Source: Thermoplasmata archaeon (GTDB lineage: Archaea > Thermoplasmatota > Thermoplasmata > Lutacidiplasmatales > UBA184). Taken from it: a stretch of 43,872 bases of DNA. The notes below the pieces were generated by a model. That model was not told where the DNA came from. It made no database searches and was given only the letters and a program-made list of their open reading frames with translations. Location of the stretch: positions 1-43,872 of the forward strand of contig JASHPZ010000055.1 in the NCBI GenBank assembly GCA_030037815.1, given 5' to 3'. Positions 39,439 to 43,872 of the stretch are shown piece after piece. The position numbers were made by a program, and so were the translations under genes. Numbering within the stretch: the stretch's first letter is position 1; every line of letters starts with the position of its first letter.

Positions 39439-42400
39439 ATGACGAGCGCAGCGTACGCCCGAAGTGCCCCGCCGTGGACGAACGGATCCTGGGCCGCCCG
39501 CCGGTCGACCGCGGTCGCGGTCGCCCTCGTGGTCGTGCTGTCGGCGGCGTTGGGCGGAATGCTGGCCGTCGCCTTCGCCACACCCGGCGCGCCCGCGACC
39601 GGGTCGGCTCCGGTGATCGGCGCGCACGCAACCCCCTCCGCACCATCGACCACGGTTGCGAGTTCCGCCGCGACGTCGGCGGCCGCAGCCTCCCTGTCCG
39701 AGGCAAAGTTGCTCGCGCCGAACGCGCCCCAGCCCCAGACCAACTCGGTCGCGTTTCCGTCCGATTTCCACCTCCCGAACGTCACCGCCTCGGGGAACCG
39801 ACCGAACTCGTGGGGCGGCTCTGCGCTGCCCCCGGGCGTCCTCCTCCCGACCTCCTCGGGCGGCTCGATCCCGGGCTGGGGGGGCGGCGGAAACAACTCC
39901 ACCAACTCCTACTCGAAGTTCTGCAACGGCATCTGGCCCGACGGCGGCCAGAGCGTCTACCAGAACGAGTACTGCTACGGACACGATGAGCCGGGCATCG
40001 ACTTCTACTCCCCGCTCTCCGGCAGCGGCGGGAACATCACCTGGAACATCACGCTGCCGATCGACCGCTCCCCCGTCCTCAACCAGTCCGATCTCTACGT
40101 CGCGATCTGGTTCGGGCTGACCCTGACCGACCCGTACGGGTGGATGGACAACTGCATGCTCGAGCTCCAGTTCTATCCGGACTCAAGCTGGTACGCGCCC
40201 GGCCCGACCAACCCCGCGGACACGGTCTACGGGCAGTGGGTCGGCGAGGCGGTCGCCTGGCAGATCGAGGCCGCCACCGGCGCCGAAGACCCGTGCTTCA
40301 TCTCGCCGCTGTTCACGAACGGCACGTTCGGACCGGACTTCTTCAACATGTCCCAGGGCGACAACATCATCGTGAAGATGAGCGGCTGGACGAACGACCC
40401 CTGGGGCGAGAACCTCACCATCCAGGACGTCACCAAGGGCACGGAGTCGCTCGTCAACCTCTACAACCGCACCGGTGCCTACGCGAACGAGTACAGCGAG
40501 CAGGACAACTACGTCACGGGGACCCCGCTCTACCCCCTCGACCCGGCGTACACGACCAACGACGTAGAGAACGCCCTCTCATGGACGCCGGGCGGTGAGT
40601 TCCCGGCCTCGTTCGCGTTCGAGATCGGGCACAGCGGGAATCCGACCGTGCCCGAGACGAACTCGTACGGAGGCTGTTCGCCGGGCGTACCGCCGAGCAA
40701 CCCGTCGACACCGTGCCCGAGCTACGACCCTGGGAGCTGGCTCAACGACACGCAGCAGCCGTGGGAGATTCACGCCCCGACTTTCTCGAACGGCTCGACC
40801 TCGATGGTCGCCGCGCAGGTCGGATTCCACCAGGACATCGGAGCGCAGGGGTTCGTCGACAACTCGACCGGTACCGCCGTCACGACGGCGTGCATCGGCT
40901 CGACGCCCGGCGCCTGGTGTGACTACCCCTGGTACTCGTATTCGTGTTCGGAGCAAGCGTTCAACTACGGCGCGGTCGACTACGCATCGACCTCGGACGA
41001 CTTCGGGCAGGACAACGAGTACCAGTACGGGACCCAGTACAACACCGCCGGCCTCGGCTTCTACCCCCCGTCGAATGTCTCGATCCCGACGTGCGGCGCG
41101 GCGTCGTACTCGGTCTCCGTCGGCGTGACGAGCGGCGGCGGATCGGCGTTCTTCCTCAGTCACGAGTACGTCAACTCGTCGACAACGGTCTCGGGCGTCG
41201 GTGCGGGGGAGTACTCCGTCAACGCGATCCCCGAGTCCGGCGAGTATTTTGTCGACTGGACCGCCACGGGCGGCATCTCGGTCGGGAACGCGTCCACGCC
41301 CTGGACCTCGATCGACGTCAGCGGGACCGGGACGGTCTCGGCCACGTTCGCGGTCGTCGGAGTCCCGACCTTGGTGACGTTCGACGGGTCGCCGTCCACA
41401 GGGTCCGTCGAGATCGCCCCCGGCTACACGCTCACCCTGACAAGCGGCAGCCACGAGGCCAGCGGCTCGAGCGACAGCCTCTACGCCGGCTCGTACGGCA
41501 TGTTGGCGATCCCCGGTCCCGGCTACAACTTCAGCCACTGGGAAGTCTCGGGGAGCGGGGCGAGCGTCGCGTCGCCCAACCTGCCGTTCACGACCCTCTT
41601 CGTGCAGGCCGGCGGCCTGCCGACCACTGTGACGGCCGAGTACGTCTCGACGTCGCTGACGACCACGTTCGTGATCGAGGACTACATCGGGGACGGCACC
41701 GTCTCGTTCAACGGAAACGGCGCGGTCTCGGAGCACGAGTACACGAACATCGACCTCGGGGGCTACGTGATGACCGCGACTCCGGCCTCGGGCTGGCACT
41801 TCGTCGAGTGGGCGTACGGCGGCACCGCGGTGGTCACCAACGTCGCGGATTCGACCGACTACGTCCTATTGGAGCAGGCCCCGAGCTACTCGATCGTCGG
41901 CGCGGTCTTCGCGCTCGAGCTGACGATCGACACCACCCCGACCACGGACGGGAACGTCGCAATCGCGAGCCAGGGCTCGCCCGCCGAGCCGTCCGGGACG
42001 ACGTACAACATCTCGCCGGGCAACTACACCCTCGTCGCCGCGCCGTCCGCGGGCGACGTCTTCTCCGACTGGACGGTCTCGAGCGCGTCGGCGATGTGGG
42101 CCGAAGAGGGCACGAGCGCCGTGACGGTCCTCTGGCTCAACACGACCGGCACGATCACGGCCCACTTCACCACGGCGACCTCGACCACCAAGGTCTTCCT
42201 CAACGCGACCCCCTCGGCCGGCGGAAGCTTCCTGTTCAACTACGTCGAGCTGCCGTCGGGCTCGACCCAGAACACGGTCGGCGCCGGGGTGTACGTCGTC
42301 TACGCGCTCACGAACCCGGCGTACTCGTTCTCCGGTTGGGCGTCGGCCGTCTTCAGCGGCGACGTGGGACTGCTCCAGGCGCAGGGCGACGCCGCGATCA

Positions 42401-43872
42401 TCCAGATCGGGACGACGGTAGGACACGGCGCGATCGCGGCGACCTTCACCCCGCTCAAGGAGAACGTGACGTTCGTCGGCTTCGGCCTCGCGACCATCAA
42501 CTCGGCGTCGGTGAAGCCCGGCACGAGCGTCGGCGAGTACGCGGGGTCGTACGCCATCAGCCTCGCGATGCCGTCCAACACGACGTTCCTCCGCTGGGTC
42601 GTCCAGGGCGCCACTCTCGCGGACGCGAACGCGATCTCGACCACGCTCAACGTGTCGGGGCCCGCGCTGGTCGAGGCCATCGAGACTCCGAACTCCCCGC
42701 TGGCCGTCGGGGCGGTCACGGTCTCGCCGTCGACGACGATCACCGCCGGGACGAACCTTTCGATCTCGGTGGCGGTGTCGGGCGGTGCGGCGCCGTACCG
42801 CTACAGTTGGACGGTCCCGAGCGGTTGCGGAACGCCGACCACGCCGTCGTTCTCCTGCACGCCGAACGCGCAAGGGATCTTCCACGTCAGCGCGAACGTC
42901 ACCGACAGCTTCGGAGAGAGCATGCTGTCGTCCGTCGTCACCGTCCAGGTCGTCGGCGCGCTCGCGATCGGGGCGTTTTCGATCGCGCCCGGCGTCGTGA
43001 CGCTCGGCACGGCGGTCAACCTGACGGTCGTCACCGTCGGCGGTGAGGCGCCCTACAGCTACGTCTACTCGGGCCTCCCCGGCTGCACGACCCTCACGGC
43101 CCCCTCCGGCCTCTGCACGCCGACCGCGGCCGGTAACTTCACCGCGGAGGTCACGGTGACCGACCACGCGGGAACCGTCCGAACGGCGAACGCGACCATC
43201 CTGGTGAACCCGGCGCTGGTCCTCACCGCGTTCAATGCGACTCCCGGTGCGCTCACCAAGGGAACGCTCACCCTGATCGGCGGGATGGTGTTGGGCGGCA
43301 CCTCGCCGTTCAGCTACACGTACACGGGGCTCCCCACGGGGTGCGTCCCCGCGAACCAGTCGTCGGTCAGCTGCACGCCCGGGGCGACCGGGTCGTTCGT
43401 CGTGACGCTGTTCGTGAACGACTCCGGTGGAGGCCACACCTCGAGCACGACCACGGTCGTCGTCAACGCGCTCCCGTCGGTCGCCTCGTTCACGGCGAGC
43501 CCCTCCTCCGTGTCGAGCGGCACCGCGTTCACGCTGACGGTCGTCGTCGCCGGCGGGACCGCGCCGTTCACCTACGCCTACTCGGACCTCCCGGCCGACT
43601 GCCCGAGCGCGAACGTCTCGGCGCTCCCTTGCACGAGCCACGACTCGGGGTCGTACAACGTCACCGTCCTCGTGACGGACGTCGACGGGAAGACGGCGCA
43701 CGGCTCGGCGGCGGTCACGGTCTCGTCCGCGCCCGGCGGCACGAGCGGGTCGGGGTCGAGCGGGATCCCCACGCTCGACTGGATCCTGATCGCGGTCGTC
43801 GTCGTGGTGGTGGTCGCGGCGCTCGCGGTCTTCCTGATGCGGCGGAAGCCGCCGGCGGCCGCCTCCGCCCCC
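39439..43872 (+). CDS. Giant cell-surface protein (partial at the right edge): unique N-domain, InlB-like repeats, PKD-like repeats, C-terminal membrane anchor
   Basis: This frame is absent from the ORF track because no stop lies before the window ends; I read 1478 codons without interruption. Order: signal or anchor helix (TAVAVALVVVLSAALGGML); a unique N-domain (residues ~130-550) rich in Trp, Tyr, Cys and glycosylation sequons (CNGIWPDGGQSVYQNEYCYG, NITWNITLPIDRSP); then about six divergent InlB/Flg_new-type modules ending in W-x-V/T-x(n)-ATF (FVDWTATGG, FSHWEVSGSG, FVEWAYGGT, FSDWTVSSAS, FSGWASAVFSG, FLRWVVQGA); four PKD-like modules with a Cys pair each; and a membrane span (WILIAVVVVVVVAALAVFLM) followed by basic RRK. 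The protein probably ends shortly after the window. It is likely an S-layer-associated or adhesion protein; no enzyme motif is evident. Confidence 0.9.
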   Translation, partial: MTSAAYARSAPPWTNGSWAARRSTAVAVALVVVLSAALGGMLAVAFATPGAPATGSAPVIGAHATPSAPSTTVASSAATSAAAASLSEAKLLAPNAPQPQTNSVAFPSDFHLPNVTASGNRPNSWGGSALPPGVLLPTSSGGSIPGWGGGGNNSTNSYSKFCNGIWPDGGQSVYQNEYCYGHDEPGIDFYSPLSGSGGNITWNITLPIDRSPVLNQSDLYVAIWFGLTLTDPYGWMDNCMLELQFYPDSSWYAPGPTNPADTVYGQWVGEAVAWQIEAATGAEDPCFISPLFTNGTFGPDFFNMSQGDNIIVKMSGWTNDPWGENLTIQDVTKGTESLVNLYNRTGAYANEYSEQDNYVTGTPLYPLDPAYTTNDVENALSWTPGGEFPASFAFEIGHSGNPTVPETNSYGGCSPGVPPSNPSTPCPSYDPGSWLNDTQQPWEIHAPTFSNGSTSMVAAQVGFHQDIGAQGFVDNSTGTAVTTACIGSTPGAWCDYPWYSYSCSEQAFNYGAVDYASTSDDFGQDNEYQYGTQYNTAGLGFYPPSNVSIPTCGAASYSVSVGVTSGGGSAFFLSHEYVNSSTTVSGVGAGEYSVNAIPESGEYFVDWTATGGISVGNASTPWTSIDVSGTGTVSATFAVVGVPTLVTFDGSPSTGSVEIAPGYTLTLTSGSHEASGSSDSLYAGSYGMLAIPGPGYNFSHWEVSGSGASVASPNLPFTTLFVQAGGLPTTVTAEYVSTSLTTTFVIEDYIGDGTVSFNGNGAVSEHEYTNIDLGGYVMTATPASGWHFVEWAYGGTAVVTNVADSTDYVLLEQAPSYSIVGAVFALELTIDTTPTTDGNVAIASQGSPAEPSGTTYNISPGNYTLVAAPSAGDVFSDWTVSSASAMWAEEGTSAVTVLWLNTTGTITAHFTTATSTTKVFLNATPSAGGSFLFNYVELPSGSTQNTVGAGVYVVYALTNPAYSFSGWASAVFSGDVGLLQAQGDAAIIQIGTTVGHGAIAATFTPLKENVTFVGFGLATINSASVKPGTSVGEYAGSYAISLAMPSNTTFLRWVVQGATLADANAISTTLNVSGPALVEAIETPNSPLAVGAVTVSPSTTITAGTNLSISVAVSGGAAPYRYSWTVPSGCGTPTTPSFSCTPNAQGIFHVSANVTDSFGESMLSSVVTVQVVGALAIGAFSIAPGVVTLGTAVNLTVVTVGGEAPYSYVYSGLPGCTTLTAPSGLCTPTAAGNFTAEVTVTDHAGTVRTANATILVNPALVLTAFNATPGALTKGTLTLIGGMVLGGTSPFSYTYTGLPTGCVPANQSSVSCTPGATGSFVVTLFVNDSGGGHTSSTTTVVVNALPSVASFTASPSSVSSGTAFTLTVVVAGGTAPFTYAYSDLPADCPSANVSALPCTSHDSGSYNVTVLVTDVDGKTAHGSAAVTVSSAPGGTSGSGSSGIPTLDWILIAVVVVVVVAALAVFLMRRKPPAAASAP
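42712..43740 (+). repeat. Four tandem PKD-like modules with paired cysteines
   Basis: About 85 codons each, with the recurring pattern GG-x-[AS]P[YF]-x-Y-x-[YW], then GLP-x-C, then C-T-P, then VTD. The modules start near SPSTTITAG, APGVVTLG, TPGALTKG and SPSSVSSG. The DNA has diverged between copies. Each module can form one disulfide outside the cell. Confidence 0.75.

Noticed and set aside
40944-43046. A 700-codon plus-strand ORF and a 611-codon minus-strand ORF (41866-43701) over the giant surface gene
   Set aside because: Arginine-rich shadows; the frame from 39439 is open throughout and has repeats, a signal helix and a membrane anchor.
1-43872. CRISPR array, insertion sequence, prophage, toxin-antitoxin or restriction system
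   Set aside because: No direct repeats with spacers, transposase, integrase, methylase-nuclease or antitoxin signatures were seen on either strand.

Overview
This is a high-GC (roughly 70% by eye), gene-dense archaeal window. Archaeal markers include the RNA polymerase subunit K (Rpb6 family), ribosomal protein L40e, a KEOPS Pcc1 subunit, archease, a translin-family protein, a DUF357 protein, an archaeal-type TrmI, a transketolase split into two genes, and TATA boxes about 26-30 nt upstream of start codons. A 5S rRNA gene standing alone, a 5S sequence resembling that of Thermoplasma, and homologues of tricorn-associated peptidases point to Thermoplasmatota. The GC content suggests a soil or groundwater lineage of the Angelarchaeales/RBG-16-68-12 kind rather than a classical acidophile. 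The lineage is inference; the domain is well supported.

Layout. 0-8 kb: pcc1, a fused electron-transfer flavoprotein (beta+alpha), a CPBP membrane protease, a CoA-binding protein, a bactofilin-like protein and isoleucyl-tRNA synthetase, with an AMMECR1 protein converging on it. 8-12.3 kb: a small secreted protein, L40e (missed by the ORF track), a family 2 glycosyltransferase and archease diverging from one shared TATA box, then a serA-aminotransferase operon for serine synthesis. 12.3-16.7 kb: a MoxR / membrane / DUF58 / membrane / DUF4129 cassette with overlapping genes, one apparently starting at CTG. 16.7-19.9 kb: a GNAT protein, membrane proteins, trmI and tRNA-Gly(GCC). 20-24.9 kb: a PKD-repeat surface protein with a cytoplasmic zinc ribbon, an OSBS/NSAR-type enolase-superfamily enzyme, a proline-iminopeptidase-like hydrolase, and a fusion of a cysteine-free HesB-like domain with a MIP18/SufT domain. 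25-31 kb: an ABC ATPase with a two-module FtsX permease behind a 24-bp perfect palindrome, then a CPA2 antiporter and a TVGYGD potassium channel. 31-36.6 kb: rpoK, then one minus-strand cluster (endonuclease IV, transketolase N and C, transaldolase, DUF357, translin, MTA/MTI phosphorylase). 36.6-43.9 kb: 5S rRNA, an M1 aminopeptidase diverging from it, and a giant surface protein that runs off the right edge.

How the parts work together. Non-oxidative pentose phosphate enzymes sit with nucleoside salvage and DNA repair. Two peptidases fit peptide use. SerA plus a class V aminotransferase make phosphoserine or serine. The MoxR/DUF58/DUF4129 set, the FtsX exporter, the glycosyltransferase and two heavily sequon-bearing surface proteins are all envelope functions. 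Most transcripts look leaderless: TATA boxes are centred 25-30 nt before the start codon for over ten genes, which I used to choose several starts. No CRISPR array, transposon, phage or classical defence island is visible. The most unusual items are the HesB-like/SufT fusion, the zinc-ribbon surface protein, the MoxR cassette with its CTGA junction, the shared bidirectional TATA boxes, promoters built over stop codons, and the palindrome before the exporter.
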